A stretch of 64,000 nt of DNA from Cyanophora paradoxa (GCA_004431415.1 QPMI01000277.1:1-64000); one strand, 5' to 3'. Shown: positions 26,521 to 39,326, numbered from the stretch's first letter. The notes: generated by a model from the sequence alone, not told the origin. Made by a program: numbers and translations.

Positions 26521-29500
26521 ATGGCGACCCTGCCGCGTTCGGTGAGCGTGCGGCTCTCCCCGGCGCACGCTGCGGCCGGCCGTCCGCCGGCCCGCTCGAA
26601 CCGGCGGCGAAACTAGATCGCCGCGCTCGAAAGCTGACACTTGCCGCAGTCCAAGTTTCGTCACGTCTTTGCGCCGCCGCCGAAGCCCGAGGGCTCTTAT
26701 ATCAATCTCAAGGTGCCCGCATGTTCTCTGCTGCCCGCTTCCTGCCGCGAACGGGTCGACGTGCCCGCCGGCGCACCCGCGCACGATGCCCGCCGGCTTG
26801 GGCATGCGGGCGCACGATGCCAGCAGTTCACTGGGTCTCCCCGCAGCCGAACTTGAATCCTTGGGACAGCAACAACATCAAAGTAAGTCGAATTCTCGCG
26901 TGTGCCATATGCACGGCCTGCGTCTGCAGCCGACGCCCGCCGCTCTCCCTTCTGCACCCCCGAGCTCGTTTCCAAGTTGACGTTCTGGCGTGTGCAGGGA
27001 TCACTCCGCTGGTTCGCCTTCCCATGGAGCGTCGGCGGCGGCGGCGCTCTCGCAGTGCTCTCTTATGGCGACACCGGCAAGAAAGCCACGCAGCCACCAA
27101 TGCTGCGGGGCCATTCTGGAGCCATCTTGGATTTCGATTTCTGCCCCTTCAACGACAGCGTGCTTGCAACCGGGTCCGAAGACTGCAATGTGAAGGCGCG
27201 CGTCGTTACATCCTTAGCAGTTTAGCTGTGGGCTAATGTGCCGCTCCGAGGCAGCTCTGGGTGATCCCCGAAGGCATGACGGAGTCTATGGAGGGCTCGA
27301 CGGCAACCCTGGAGGGACACAGCAAGAAGGTTGGGACAGTGGACTTCAATCCCGTCGTCAACATGCTGGCAACCACTGGCTTTGACCTCACCCTGAAAGT
27401 CTGGGACGTCGCCGCGTGCCAGTGCTCGATCTCTCTTGACGTGCTCAGTTTGTGTCGTCGCGTCGTCGATCTTTAAGCTAAGCGACTGGCAGGCAAGCGT
27501 GCTGGGCGTTGGCAAGGAAGTTCAGAGTGTAAGCTGGAGCTACGACGGGGCGCGCCTGGCGCTCTTCAGCAAAGATAAAGCCATGCGCCTGGTGGACCCG
27601 AGGGCGGGACCTGCCGCGCTCGCAGCAGAAGTTCGCGATGCGCATGCTGGGCCCAAGGGAGGCCGCGTCCTCTGGCTCGGGTCGTCTGGCCGCCGTGAGC
27701 TCTGCTGGGCTGACGAGGGCGGCCAGTTACGCTGACGAGCTGTGCTCGCAGTGTTCACGACAGGCTTCAGCAGGAACGCGGAGCGGCAGAGTTCGTGATA
27801 ACTGAGCGGATGTTGGCGTTTGCCTGACGCTGCCTTTCGCAGTGGCGCTTTGGGACCCCGCAAAGCTCGATCAGGTCAGAGTTGTATGGTGCTGCCTCAC
27901 AGGCGGCGCCGGCTGATGCCTGTGCAGCCTCTGTCTATGGAAACGATCGACCAGAGCGCCGGGATGATGATGCCCTTCTACGATGAGGACACCTCCCTCC
28001 TTTTCCTCGGTGGCAAGGTGCGTGCAAACGGCTTGCGGGGGCCCTTGTGCGCGGGGGTACCAACAGCGGGCTGCCTCGCAGGGCGACGGCAACATGCGCT
28101 ACTACGAGCTTGACGGGGACGCTCTGCACTTCTGCGCCGACGTGCCCCACCCTCCCCGCTATGTTGCCACTCGCCAACGAGCCGCCCGCAGTACAAGTCG
28201 AGCGTGCCGCAGCGCGGCCTCTGCCTTCTTCCGAAGCGCGTCTGCGACTCGACAAAGAACGAGGCGCGCGGCTGCCGTTCGGGCAGGTTGTCCAAATCCC
28301 TCCCGCCCTCTCACTGGCCGATGCAGATCTGCCGCATCCTGAAGCTGACGAACAACTCGGTCGAACCGCTCATGTTCTCCGTCCCCCGCCGCGTGCGCGT
28401 CGCCCCACCCATAGCGTCTCCGCGCACTCAGCCCAGGCCGCAGGGCGATGCCTTCCAAGAGGACCTGTACCGTGCGTGCTTGCGCCCTGCTCCCGTCGCG
28501 CGTTGATTTGAATGCCGCTCTCCGCAGCCGACTGCTTCAATGGGGAGGCGAGCCTGACGTCTTCGGAGTGGCTCGCTGGAGGCTCCAGCCGTCCAAAGAA
28601 GGCGCCGTTCCGCCAAGCGGGCGAGGCTACCCCCCGGGACAGCAGCGCCGGCTTCCAGACCCGCCTGGCAACCCCATCTCCGACTCCGACGCCCGGCATC
28701 ATCCCGGCACCGTCTCCGTCAGCCGCGCGCCCGCAGTCCGACTCACCCACACAGAGCGTGCGCGCCTCGCCAGCCGCGCGCGGGCCGGTGGCTCATTTTG
28801 ATCGCAGGGGAAAGACTCGGGTCGGGACGTGGAGGAGCTTCAGGGGCAGCTGAGCCGGACGCAGTCGCAGCATGCGTCCGAGGTCGCACGGCTGCAGGCA
28901 CAGCACGCTGCCGAAATTCGCCGGTTGCAGGTGCTCCTTACCCCGCCGCACGATGCATCGGCTTCTCACCGCTGCCCAGGACGAGTTGGAGCAGGCGAAA
29001 GGCAAGCTGAAGGCGGCGCAGCGAACGGAGGGCGAGCTTCGGGTCTCGTTGGAGGCGGCGGAGGCGGAGAAGAAGTCGCTCCAGGAACGGCTGCACACGG
29101 CGGAGCGGGAAAAGGCTGCTCTCGTCGATCGGGTGCCCCAATGGCACGCGATCCCCACTAGGGCGAGGCCCACTGACCCCTGGACCGTTCCCAGGCGGAG
29201 CGCGCGGCGGCTGCAGCGACCGCGCTCCAAGCGGGATCTGCGGCTGCTGCGAAGGCCTCGGCGGCGAGTCCGGGGAGCGAGAGGACAGCAGCGCGCTCCT
29301 CCGGCGGCAGGCGGGACCTCGAAGCCCTCCGGAAGGCAGCCCCAAACCACACCTCGCCTGCGGTGGCACCTCTGACTGGCGGACGCAGCTCGAGGCCGAG
29401 CAGGCGGAGCGGCTACAGAAGCGGGAACAGGAGAACATTGCGAAGCTGAAGCAGCTGAAGCTGGACATCGCGGTGAAGGACGCGCAGATCAAGCAGCTCG

Positions 29501-29547
29501 TCGAGCGCCTCGCATGCGCCGAAATCGCTCGGGAGAACGTCAACTAG
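26521..29547 (+). CDS. Coronin (actin-binding WD40 protein with C-terminal coiled coil)
   Basis: Eighteen exons join to 632 codons plus stop: 26521-26541, 26650-26712, 26847-26882, 26998-27195, 27255-27440, 27493-27694, 27752-27790, 27843-27874, 27928-28017, 28082-28141, 28192-28263, 28327-28392, 28444-28471, 28528-28757, 28808-28930, 28980-29132, 29195-29335, 29389-29547. The N terminus is the coronin signature SKFRHVFAPPPKPEGSYINL. Then come WD-propeller strands: LRGHSGAILDFDFCPFND, LATGSEDCNVKLW, EGHSKKVGTVDFNP, FDLTLKVWDVA, LFSKDKAMRLVDPR, and the DUF1900-type region FTTGFSRNAERQMALWDP, PFYDEDTSLLFLGGKGDGN, MRYYEL, VPQRGLCLLPKR, GDAFQEDLYPD. A Ser/Pro linker (about 28640-28757) leads to a long heptad-rich coiled coil. 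Three introns start with GC (27196, 28264, 29336). Role in cells: actin filament turnover. Confidence 0.96.
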
Positions 29548-29982
29548 CTAGCGCTTGCGGGCGATTAATATTCGCGTCCATGATCAGTCGTGCTCGCATG
29601 TACCGGGTCCTTATAAATCCACCTTGTCGAGGTTGCGAGGCGTTCAATTTGAAGGTCCCGACTGTGCACCTTGCAATTGTCATGATCAAGGTGACGAGGG
29701 GTACCCAGACACAGCCTAAGGGCCTTGTGGGCCAAGCCGACTCGCCGAGTGCCCTGAGGCTGCCGCAGCTGTCGCCACAACGCGTTTGCGAGAAGTCGGA
29801 AGCTCGCAGCGTCCGCCCCGGGCGCCGGCAGTAGTCAATCAGCTAGGAGCTGGCAGCCCGAGCTGGAGCTGGATCTAGGAGCCCGCGTCGCTGTCGCGTG
29901 GAGCTGCAGTTACGCCGGCTGCGCGTTGTACCGCTTGCTGGACGAGCGGTCCGGGTGCCCCGTATAGCAGCGCCAAGCGGCC
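29548..29982. other. Intergenic between tandem genes coronin and Sip5-like
   Basis: 435 bp with no gene. This is the only gap here between two adjacent genes on the same strand, so it should hold a one-way promoter and the coronin 3' end. Confidence 0.45.
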
Positions 29983-32900
29983 ATGGTTCGTGCACCTTGG
30001 CACTCTGTCTGTCTATCGCTAACAGGGCGGTACGCGCAGGGAAACGCCTTCAAAAAGGACGAGGACAGGTTCGCGCTTGGACGTCCTCGTCTTCGCTCTT
30101 CCCTCAACCGCGCGGCAGATGGGAAATGCAGTACGTGAAGCCGACGGGCCTCTACTCCGAATGCCACTGGGATGAGAAGGCGAGCTGCCCGCCGGACCGC
30201 TTGGGCTTTTGGCTCTGTATGGGCCGTTTAGTCTCGGGACGCCGGCTGGGACTAACCCTCTGGACTCGGAGAGCTGCTAGCTATAGCGCGCTGTGCCGGC
30301 TCTTAAGCTTGCAGCAATTAATTCTTTCAAAGATCGTGAAGAAGCTCATCTTGGACCGGAAGCTGGCGCCACGGTATGCCTTCCATTTCTTTTGCCGCGT
30401 TTCTTGTTGTGCAGCTGACGGCTTCGTAGGATGCTCGGTTCGGAGGAGGCGTTTCCTGGATCAGAGGAGTGTCCAATTTGTTTGCTTCACTATCAGCTCG
30501 TGAACAGAAGCCGCTGCTGTAAGAAGCCGATTTGTACGGAATGTTTTCTGCAGATCAAGCGCCCCGTACGCCTCCCGCCGCGATTGAAAGCTGGAGCTAA
30601 ACGCGCTTTGCAGAACTCGGGCCGGACGACGTACTGCCCGTTCTGCAACGCGCATAGATACGGAGTGGTGTACCTGGGGCCGATGTCCGAAGACGATCGA
30701 AGAAAAGCCCAGGAGGTGCACTGGAGCATCTTCCTTTAACGACAGCCCTGACGCGTTGGGATTGCAGGAGGAACAACGTGTGCTGGAGCTGAAAATCGCG
30801 ATGCAGGCGGAGGAGGCGCGCGCTGAGCAGGAACGCGCGCTACGGCGAGCGAAGGATGGTGGCGTGTCGTCTTCACCATCACTCACTCATCCTTCCAACC
30901 GGGCGGTTAGCTAGCCTTCCATTTTCTTGCGCGATGCCTCCTGCTGATGCTTCTCTGTCAACAGATCCCGTCATCCTCTGCTTCGCCACACGGAGCGGCC
31001 GCGGAGTCGTCACGGGGCTTGGCGCACGGGCGCGGGAGCAATACCGCATCGCCACTCCAGGCCCCGAGCGGGCCGCCGCCAGAATTCTTCCTGCCCGAGA
31101 GCGTTGCGGCGAGGCAGCGGGAGATGGCGTCGCGGCGGGAGCAGGAGAGGAGGGAGCGGGGCGGGGCGGAGGTGCCTGCCTGGCTGCAGGGCCTGGACGG
31201 CGTCGACGTCGACGAGCTGATGCTCATGCAAGCCATCCACCTCTCCCTCCTCGACCAGAGCCCCATCGCCGAGGAACCTCCGCCCGCCCGCGAGCTCTCC
31301 CCCGCCTCGCCCTCGCAGCCGGCCCCGGCCCCGGCCGTGTCCAGCGAGCCCCTGCCCTCCTCTTCGAGCGCGGCCGCCGCGCCGGCGGCTGCAGTGGCGG
31401 TAGCGGCGGCGCGCCTCGCATCGGTACCGTCAGCGGGGGTGGGCAGCCAGACGCCGGAGCGGGAGCGGGAGCGGGAACGGGAGCGGATGCTCGCCCTCAT
31501 GCTGGGGGGCGACGAGGCGCCGGCGCCCCGCGTGCAGGCCGAGTCGTCCAGCCAGCGGCGGGCCGGCGGCGGGCCGGCGGGCCGCGTGCGGCGGTACCTG
31601 GCGCGGATGGCGGGCCGCGGGCGGCCGGACGACCGGGACGCCTTCGTCGTGCATGCCGGCGGCTCTGACGACGAAGACGAGGAGGAAGACGAGGAGGAAG
31701 AGGAGCCTGCATACGGCCGGGCCGGTAGCTACAACTACGGATACGAAAGCGATGAGGACAGCGAGCAGCGGCGCGCTGCGGCGGCGGCCGCAGGCTCGGT
31801 GCGGCGCGCGCGGCGGCGATGGGCGAGGGCGCGCGCTGAACGTCGGCGCAGGTGGTGTACGACCCCGAGTTCTTCGACCGGCACGGAGCGCACCTCCTCC
31901 TGCCCTCGGACCGGGCCGGCAGCAGCCTCGAGGCCCGCGAGGTGAGGCTGCCGAGGGCGCCGCGCCCTTCGCCGGGCTCAGGCGGCTCAGACGGCGCACG
32001 GGCGGGTGGTGGGGTCCGGAGCGCGGCGTCGGGTGGTGTACCGGCGGGATGGAGAGGAGGACGAGGTGGGCGCCGACGACCACGAGGGCGGGGGCGACGA
32101 CGAGGCTCTCTCCCCGATCGCCACCCCGCCCTTCGCCGCCACCGCCGGCGCCTTCGCGGGCGGCTCCCCGCAGCGGCCCGGCGGAGCCGCCTCGAACCCC
32201 GCCCACGGAGGTGCGCCCGCCCAGCGATCTCCGGCCACAGGGCGCCGTCCCCTGGGCGGGGCCCCGTGAACGAGCTGAGCGGCCCGGGCGGGTCGCAGGG
32301 GTGGAGATGGACGAGGAGGCCCAGCTCGCGCTCGCCCTGAGGCTCTCTCTCCTCACGGCCGAGCAAGAGGAGGTCCGCACCGATCCGCGGCCGCCCCGCA
32401 CGCCTGCTCGCCCGGCGCGGCTGGGCTCGCTGACCCGACTCCAGGCGGAGCGGCGGATGCTGGGCGAAGCCGGTGTGCTCCCGTTGCAGGACGCGGCGCA
32501 CGAGCAGGACCCCGCGTCATTACTGGCCGGGGCGGCGCCAGCCCCTGCGAACCTCGAGGCGGCATCAACAGCCCCGGCCGAAGATCGGGGTGCGGCTGCA
32601 GCCGGCTCGGGGAGCCCGCGCCAGGCTGCCGTGGCCGAGGATGCGCACGGGGGCGCGGGGTTCGAGGACGCCGCGTTCCCCCCGTTGGAGGACGCGCAGG
32701 TTGGTGTGCTGCCCCGCACACCGTCCCCTCTCCCCAGCCCGCGGCTGGAGACCCTCTCTCCGGGGCTCCTGTCGCGGCCGATGGCCTTCGGGGAAGGGCC
32801 CAGCAGCCCGCTGGTCATCGCCCCGAGCCCACTTCCGATGTCGCCCGTGCGGCTGAAGTCCGCGCCCCCCAGTGCGACTGTCTCGGCCTCGCAGCCACCC

Positions 32901-33107
32901 GCTGCCCCCGACCCCATCTCGTTGCCCTCGGCAGCAGAAACCCATACCGCCTTCGTAGTCGTCATCGCGGACGACGGGCGAGGAACAGGCGGCGAATCTT
33001 CTTCATCGGAGCCAAGCTACGTGGGGCCCCTCAAGGACCTTCCTTTGGCCGAGCCTCCTCCGGCTCCGGATTTGGATGCGCAGCCCGCGCAAGAAGAGCA
33101 GCAGTAG
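29983..33107 (+). CDS. Sip5-like RING-type zinc-binding protein with UIM-like helices
   Basis: Exons: 29983-29985 (the ATG alone), 30040-30068, 30119-30179, about 30315-30373, 30430-30565, 30614-30715, 30768-30863, 30965-31798, 31852-31941, then two or more to the stop at 33107. The start reads MGNAFKKDEDRWEMQYVKPT then GLY, a Gly-2 N-myristoylation-type start as in plant and yeast Sip5 relatives. The zinc domain is ECPICLLHYQLVNRSRCCKK, then PICTECFLQIK and YCPFCNAHRYGVVYLG. A helix (EEQRVLELKIAMQAEEARAE) follows, then DVDELMLMQAIHLSLLDQ, an acidic DDEDEEEDEEEE tract, and EEAQLALALRLSLL; the second is a good ubiquitin-interacting-motif match and the first a looser one. The tail is Ser/Pro rich and disordered. 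Sip5 family members are Snf1/PP1-linked in yeast; a role in ubiquitin signalling is inference. Intron 3 (30180) starts with GC. Confidence 0.88.
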
Positions 33108-33354
33108 TAAAATCTCACGGGGACAAGTGCTCCGTGCTGATATTCTGTCTATCTTTTTTCTTTCTGCTTTTTACATCTTGACTAAGGACTGCAAATGATA
33201 CAAGAAAAAAGCAAACAGCAACGAGAATCAAACGGACTCCGGGAGGGGGGCTCAGGCAGATTAACTGTCGATGCGCATGGCCCAGTGGAAGTCTTGAACT
33301 GGTGGCGAAACATTGTTGATCTGTACACTCGCACAGCTGCCTAGGAAGTGCTGT

Positions 33355-34760
33355 TCACTTGCGCTTTGAAGTCTTCTTGCTCGCGGCCTTCGAAGTCGAT
33401 TCCGAATTTACTGCGGCCGATGCTGGGAGAAAATCAGGGAGGGACGAATCCACAGAGAAAAAAAACGCACGCTTGGTGGAGAGCGCGCCCGCCTCCGGAG
33501 GTGGGCTTACTGAATCTTTCCCAGCGGGTGCATTCGTCACACCCACAGAAGATTCCGCATTCGGCTTCAGCACGGCGGCATCAGAGGAAGACGTTGCCGC
33601 AGAGGTTGCCGTTACGGGCTTCTTGGCCGCAGCCTTGTCCGCTGCAGCCTTGGCCTCCGCGGCCGCCTTGGCATCCGCGGCCACTTTGGCATCTGCCGCC
33701 GCCTTGTCCGCTGCAGCCTTGGCCTCCGCGGCCGCCTTGGCATCCGCCGCCGCCTTGTTCGCTGCAGCTTTGGCCTCCGCGGCCGCCTTGGCATCCGCCG
33801 CCGCCTTGCTTGCTGCAGCCTTGGCCTCCGCGGCCGCCTTGGCATCCGCCGCCGCCTTGCTCGCTGCAGCTTTGGCCTCCGCGGCTGCCTTTGCATCCGC
33901 CGCCGCCTTGTCCGCTGCAGCCTTGGCCTCCGCGGCCGCCTTGGCATCCGCCGCCGCCTTGGTCTCCGCCGCCGCTTTGTCTGCTGCAGCCTTGGCCTCC
34001 GCGGCCGCCTTGTCCGCGGCCTTCTCTATCGCCTTGTGCTCCTCCGCGGCCTTAGCCCTGGCCTCTGCCTCCGCCGCCGCACGCAGAGCCTCCTCTTCCT
34101 TTCGGCGGCGCTCTTCCTCCTCTTTCTGAAAGAGACATTAAGCGTGCGTGACAACAAAAGATCGGGAGCTCGAGCGCACCTTTTGGCGACGCTCCTGTTC
34201 GAGCTTCACTTCCGCCTCCTCCCGAGCACGGCGAGCGGCTTCACTTTCCGCCGAAGGGGCAGCACCAGAGGGACCCGCCATGCGCCGGATGCTCGTCTCA
34301 TATTGCTGAGAAACTGATGTTCAGAATCGAATTGCTCGCACTTGGGAGGCAAACAGCACGCGCACTTTCTGAGAGTCAGATTCCCCCCACGAAGCGTCGA
34401 TGGTGATCTCTTCCGAGTCACCATGAGGAATCATTCGGCGATTCTCTTGCACTGACTCCCATTGCAGGATCTCTGCGACGTTGTCCGTTCGGACCCTGAG
34501 ACGGTTGTTTAGAAAACAAAATGAGAAAGAAAACACGCGAGTTAGCGAAGGTACATGCCCAAGTAGCGATACAATGTTTAGGATACGCTAAGGCGCTCAA
34601 GCTGTAGTCTACTCGTCCTTCTCGGCGCTAACTTTATACATCAGGACAATGCGGCGCTCAGGCTTTCGTGCGAGTGCCACGATTGCATAAAAGAAAACAA
34701 ATGAGCGCACTTCACGAACTTGAATCTGAAGAGGGAACCGGTTATGGATGCCAAGTTGAG
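33355..34760 (-). CDS. Ala/Lys/Glu helical-repeat protein
   Basis: Unrecognised gene. The last exon is 33355-34125; upstream exons are 34180-34305, 34342-34495 and one from 34613 to about 34740, all joined in frame (introns 54, 36 and 117 nt). The 5' part (REVRSFVFFYAIVALARKPE, RRIVLMYKVSAEKDE, VRTDNVAEILQWESV) looks like a folded beta-rich domain. It is followed by a charged helix (KLEQERRQKKEEEERRRKEE) and then repeats of ADAKAAAEAKAAxKAA. The repeats are encoded by 51-bp units (17 residues) between about 33640 and 34020 and would form an extended helix. The C terminus is Ser/Thr/Lys rich, ending KKTSKRK. Start codon not located. The 36-nt intron is unusually short and could be misread. Possibly a cytoskeletal or filamentous protein; this is inference. 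Confidence 0.65.
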
Positions 34761-36180
34761 GAGAGAAAAAGGTCAACGAGGAAAGACGCACTCGACGGGG
34801 TGACCACCGCGCAGATGCAAAGGAGCCTCTGTTCGCCAGATTGGGTATGTATCAGAGCAGGTCTGCGCGCCGAAGCAAGGAATCACCAATCGCCGGATTT
34901 CGGACGCCCGTCATCAGGGGACCGGGTGCGCGTATCAGCGGCGGCCTATGGCGTTGCATAGAAACTAAATCACTACGGGGGGCCGGACCATGGAGGTCTG
35001 CGCGGCGTATGTCAGACGTCCGGTCAGACCGCGAAGGGCGAGGCGCAAGAGCGCAGGCGCACAGGAGTCTTCCAGCCGCCAAGGAGCGCATCGTCGCCGC
35101 AGATTCCGACGCTCTCTGCCGCGGCCGGCGGAGACATCAGCGCACCGGCCAACGTGCCAACGGTGCGCGGACAACGCTCGCGGGCCGAAACGGTTTTATG
35201 TCAAGCGCTTTGTTGTGGTTTAAATGCTCCAACGCCGCGGTCGGGGTTCCGGGGAGAAATGCCGCGGCGCACCACCAAGCTTCGTCTCCGCTCTTACGGC
35301 AAACTTGACGGCGTAGGTGCTCTTCAGCCCCGGCGCGGCTTCGTTTAGATCGAACGTCCTCATCGCTGCTTGCTGCAATTAGCGCTCTGCCTGCCCCTTC
35401 TCAGGGGTACGCCCCTAACTGCCTCTTTTCGGGGGTACGTCCCCTAAGCGACCATCGGCTGCATGCCCAGCGCCACGCTCTTCCAACCAACGTTCAAACC
35501 GCGCTTTCCAAGCTTTCCAAGCGCAGTCTTTGCCATCTGCCATTTGGGGTTTGCGCCGGCGGGGTACTTCAGACCGGATTGGTGGGTACGCGTACGCGAA
35601 TCGAATGCAGACGCCATCCTTAAGCTTGTTCGCCAAGCTAGCTGCCGTCTAGCGTGCCTTAGGGGAGGAAGCGTGACCGCATCGTTCATTCCGGTTCACG
35701 ATGGAGCTCGATGTGTCTTTTCCGCGCCAGCTGCTCTGGCTCTTGAAGCTCTCAGGTGCGCTACGCCTGCTTTCCATACTGCGCCGTCCATCAAGCGTGC
35801 CGTATGCGTAGAAGCGGCCGACTTCCCCTACCGCCTTCTCCGGCTTGTGCTGAGAGAGAAAGCGATCTTGAACCTGCAACGAGTCAGCGCGGCGCTGGCT
35901 CCTCAGGCTGCGCATGGGGATGTCGACGGGCCGCCGGGCTCGGTTCGCAAGGAGCGCGACGAGCAGCGGACGGAGGTGGCAGCGGAGATTCAAAGACTGC
36001 GGTACGCCGACCGTGTCCCACAACTGCGCCGCGCTACTAGCCTGTAGCTCGGCCACATGCGGCAGCCGCCGCCTCCGCCGCCGCCGCCGCCGCTGCTGCT
36101 GCTGCTGCTGCCGCCGCCGCCGCCGCTAGTGTTGATGCACGGCCACCATCAGGGCTGAGAATCGGAGGGAATTCGTAAGA
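34761..36180. other. No gene recognised
   Basis: Open frames on both strands (for example 35649-36056 minus, MAELQASSAAQLWDTVGVPQ) match nothing known and lack splice or conservation support. A CCGCCGCTGCTGCTG triplet run lies at 36067-36126. The right end should contain the promoter and first exon of the coiled-coil gene. Confidence 0.4.
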
Positions 36181-36189
36181 GCCTCTCAA

Positions 36190-39100
36190 TGTGCGTCAGA
36201 GCCCGAGAGAACCGGCGATTTAGTCTACGCGTGGTCTCTCTAAATGTGAAGCGGGGAAGGATATCTCCAGGAAGTCTCTCAGGCTCTTGGCAGATATCCA
36301 GGAAGGCGGGGCGGGCGGGGCGACGATCCGGGCTGTGGAGGATCGAGCAATCGGCGAATCGCTCGTGCGGCCCCTCGCCATCCTCAAGGCGCTGCAGGAG
36401 GACACGGTCACGGCGGCGGCCCTGCGCAACGCAGCAGGCGATGTGGCGTCTGGCTTTGATGACGCTGAGCTGAAGGAGGTGCGGGGTTTTTTACGGCCAA
36501 GTCTCTGCGGGCGCGCTCAACCTTCCCTCAGCGCCTGATCGCGCACCTGCACACGGAGCTCGTCGCGAATCTGCTACAAGTGGCCGCGGAGGCGCGGCCT
36601 GCGGCAGGGGTCGCGACCCCGGCAGCGTCGCCTGCGAGGACGTTCATGACTCCCGGAGAGAAGGCGCAGCGTTCAACAGAGGTGCATCCCTCTCCCTTGA
36701 GCGCGCCCCTTTCTTCCACGCGACCCCGCGCCGTGCCCGAACATTCGTTCGCTGATCTTCCGCTCTCTTTCAAGGTCCTGCTCGTTCCGGAGGCACGTGC
36801 GACCGTGCCTGCAAGCCCGCCTGCCGCTGGAGCTCAGAACCCTGCCGGCGCCGTGCACCACAAGCGCCGTCTCGAGTTCGAGGAGCCGAGGCGCCCGCAG
36901 GCCGACGCCCACGGCCCTCCTCCGCCCCGTAGCGGGGACGAAGACCGCACCCCACCCGGACAAACAGTTTCAGAAGCTGCCAGCACAGATGCCTCCATAC
37001 AGACGATGGCGCTCTCGCCGCAGGCCAGTCCTGCAGCGCCAGCGCATGTCAGCCCCGCGCGGCAGCCAGAGGCGGCAGCAGCGCGCAAGCCCCAGACAAC
37101 GGACGCGGCCACGAGCCCGCAGCAGGGCGCCTCAAGGAGTCATGCGTCAACTAGCCCGCTGCCATCCCCCCGGCCTCCGTCGCCGTCTCCACGCAACGAA
37201 CCGGCTCTCGAACCACTCGTGTTCGTTCCTGGCGACACCGGGCCAGAGGGCGCACCAGAGAGCGTTCCGACGACGGCGCGGAGTTCCGAGATCCCGTTCA
37301 GCGACAACAGGAGATCCACACACACCCAAACTGAGCACTACGGGCAGTGTGCCTGTCACCCAGACCCGCGATTTGGCCCCTTGTTCTGACACGAGGACGG
37401 GCAGGTGGCTGGTGAGGCTCGCCGTCTCCGAGATAGAACGCCATGGCCAGGACAAGGACATCTCCAGGGCGTTGGAGCGTATGAGAGAAAGAGTACGTGC
37501 CCAGCTCCAGCGGTCCGGCGCCGGCTGACGCGGATACACGCGGGCAGGTGAAGCAGCTGCACAGGGAACGCGCCGAGGCAGAGATTCTCGCAGCCAAGGA
37601 GCGGGATCAGCGCCAGCAGCTCGAGTTGAAATGTCTGGAGCTCCAGGGCCGGCTTGAGGCGCGCTTCGGACCCGGGGTCCCCCAAGAGCGTGCTGGCCGC
37701 GACGCGACGCGCGGCGAGGGATCGGCGCGGGCGGCCCTGGTCGACGAAGGCGCGCTGGAGAGCAAGATCCGGTGCTCTGCGCTCGCTTGCGGGGGCGTGC
37801 GTTGCGGGGGGCGCTGACATGGCTCGCAGAGAGCTGAGGGCGGAGCGCGCGGTGTCGCAGCGGGATCTGGTGAAGAGCCGCGCGGAGGCGGAGGCTTTGA
37901 GAGCGGAGGCTGCCGAGCGGCAGAGGGAACTCGCGCTCGCGGGCGAGAGAATCGAGGGGCTGAAAAAGGCACTGCAATCCAAGGTAAGGACGCCGCCGGC
38001 CCCGGCCGCGGGGCGTGTCTTAGGGCCGGACAGGGCGAGATGGTGGAGCGGCTCTGCCAGGAGAAGAGCGACGTGAAGGCCCTCGTCGCCTCCCTCCAGG
38101 GCGAGTGGGAGGAGAAGGACACGGGCGCCAGGGCCGCCCAGGTGCCCCCGCCGGCTTCGTCGCGCTCCTCGTCGGCGCCGCTGCTCCTGACCTGCCCCTT
38201 CCACCAGGCGGAGCTCGAGTCGCGCGGCCGGGCCCTGGAGCGTGCGCTTGCTGCGGCTGCGGAGCACGAGCAGAACATCGTCAGCCTGCGTTCGAGTCTG
38301 CGGGAGGCGGCGGCTGCGGCAGCAGCGGCGCAGCGGGACGCGTCTGCGGCGCGGGCGCAGCTGCTGGCCCAGTCTTCAGAACTCACGGTCCTCCGAAAGA
38401 CGGCGGAGCGGGGCGCGGCGACGCCTGCAGAGCGTGAGTGCGTGGAGTTGCGGGCGGCAGCGACCGAGCTCCAGGTTAGGCTGCAGGCGGCATCCGCTGC
38501 CGCGGAAGAGGCGGCGGGCCTGCGGGCGTCGCTTGAGGCGGCCGAGGGGCGGCTTGCGGCGCTCGAGAGCCGCGAACGGGAGCTCGAGCTGGCCCGCTCG
38601 GAGGCCGTAGCGCGGGCCCAGGAGATTGCCGCGGCGCGCGCAGACCTCCTCCAGCTCTCGGGGCAAGTGGCATCGCTGCGCAAGGAGGCGGCGGCCCGGG
38701 AGGGGCTCCTTGAAGCGGCCCGCTCCGAGATCTCCTCTCTCGAGGCCGAGCTCGCAGACCGGTGCGGGCTTCCCGCCGTCCCCGCCCGACGCGCGAGCTT
38801 GACCGCTTCGCACAGCTACGCGGAACTGATAGCCCACGCGGAGGCATCGGCGTGCGTCCTTTGCTGCTGCGCTGCACGCCTGCCGCGGGCCGACTCCGGG
38901 GCAGGAACGTGGAGAGGCTTCGCTCCGAGCTTGCGGAGAAGCAGGCGGAGACGGCTGGCATCGAGACGATGCTGGGCGAGAAGGACGAGGAGCTCAACGT
39001 CGCCCGCGACCGTCTTAAGGCTCGCGCCCGCCACCCACGTTTCGCCCGCGGCGCAGACGAACCGTCGGGCCGCAGGCGCTCGAGGCGAGGATTGCGGCGC

Positions 39101-39326
39101 TGGCCCCGCCGTCGGCACGGTGCGCCCTCAACCATCCCGCGTGACCCCACGCGTTCAGGAACGGCCCTCACCATAACCCCGTGCCAGCCGCGGTAGCACC
39201 TCGCAGCGGGCCGCCGAATCAGAGGTTGGGATTCTGCAGGCGAGCGTGGCCGCCCGGGACGAGAGTATTGCGAAGCTGCGGGCCGAGCTAGCCCAGGCCC
39301 AGGCCGCCATCGTGCGCCCGCGGCCG

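Noticed and set aside
29898-30503. Plus-strand frame starting MELQLRRLRVV as the start of the Sip5-like protein
   Set aside because: It reads through introns; the spliced model gives the conserved Met-Gly-Asn start and the YVKPTGLY segment.
35463-36056. Overlapping frames on both strands near 35.5-36.0 kb
   Set aside because: No family resemblance, no splice evidence, and the sequence is GC-rich enough to stay open by chance.
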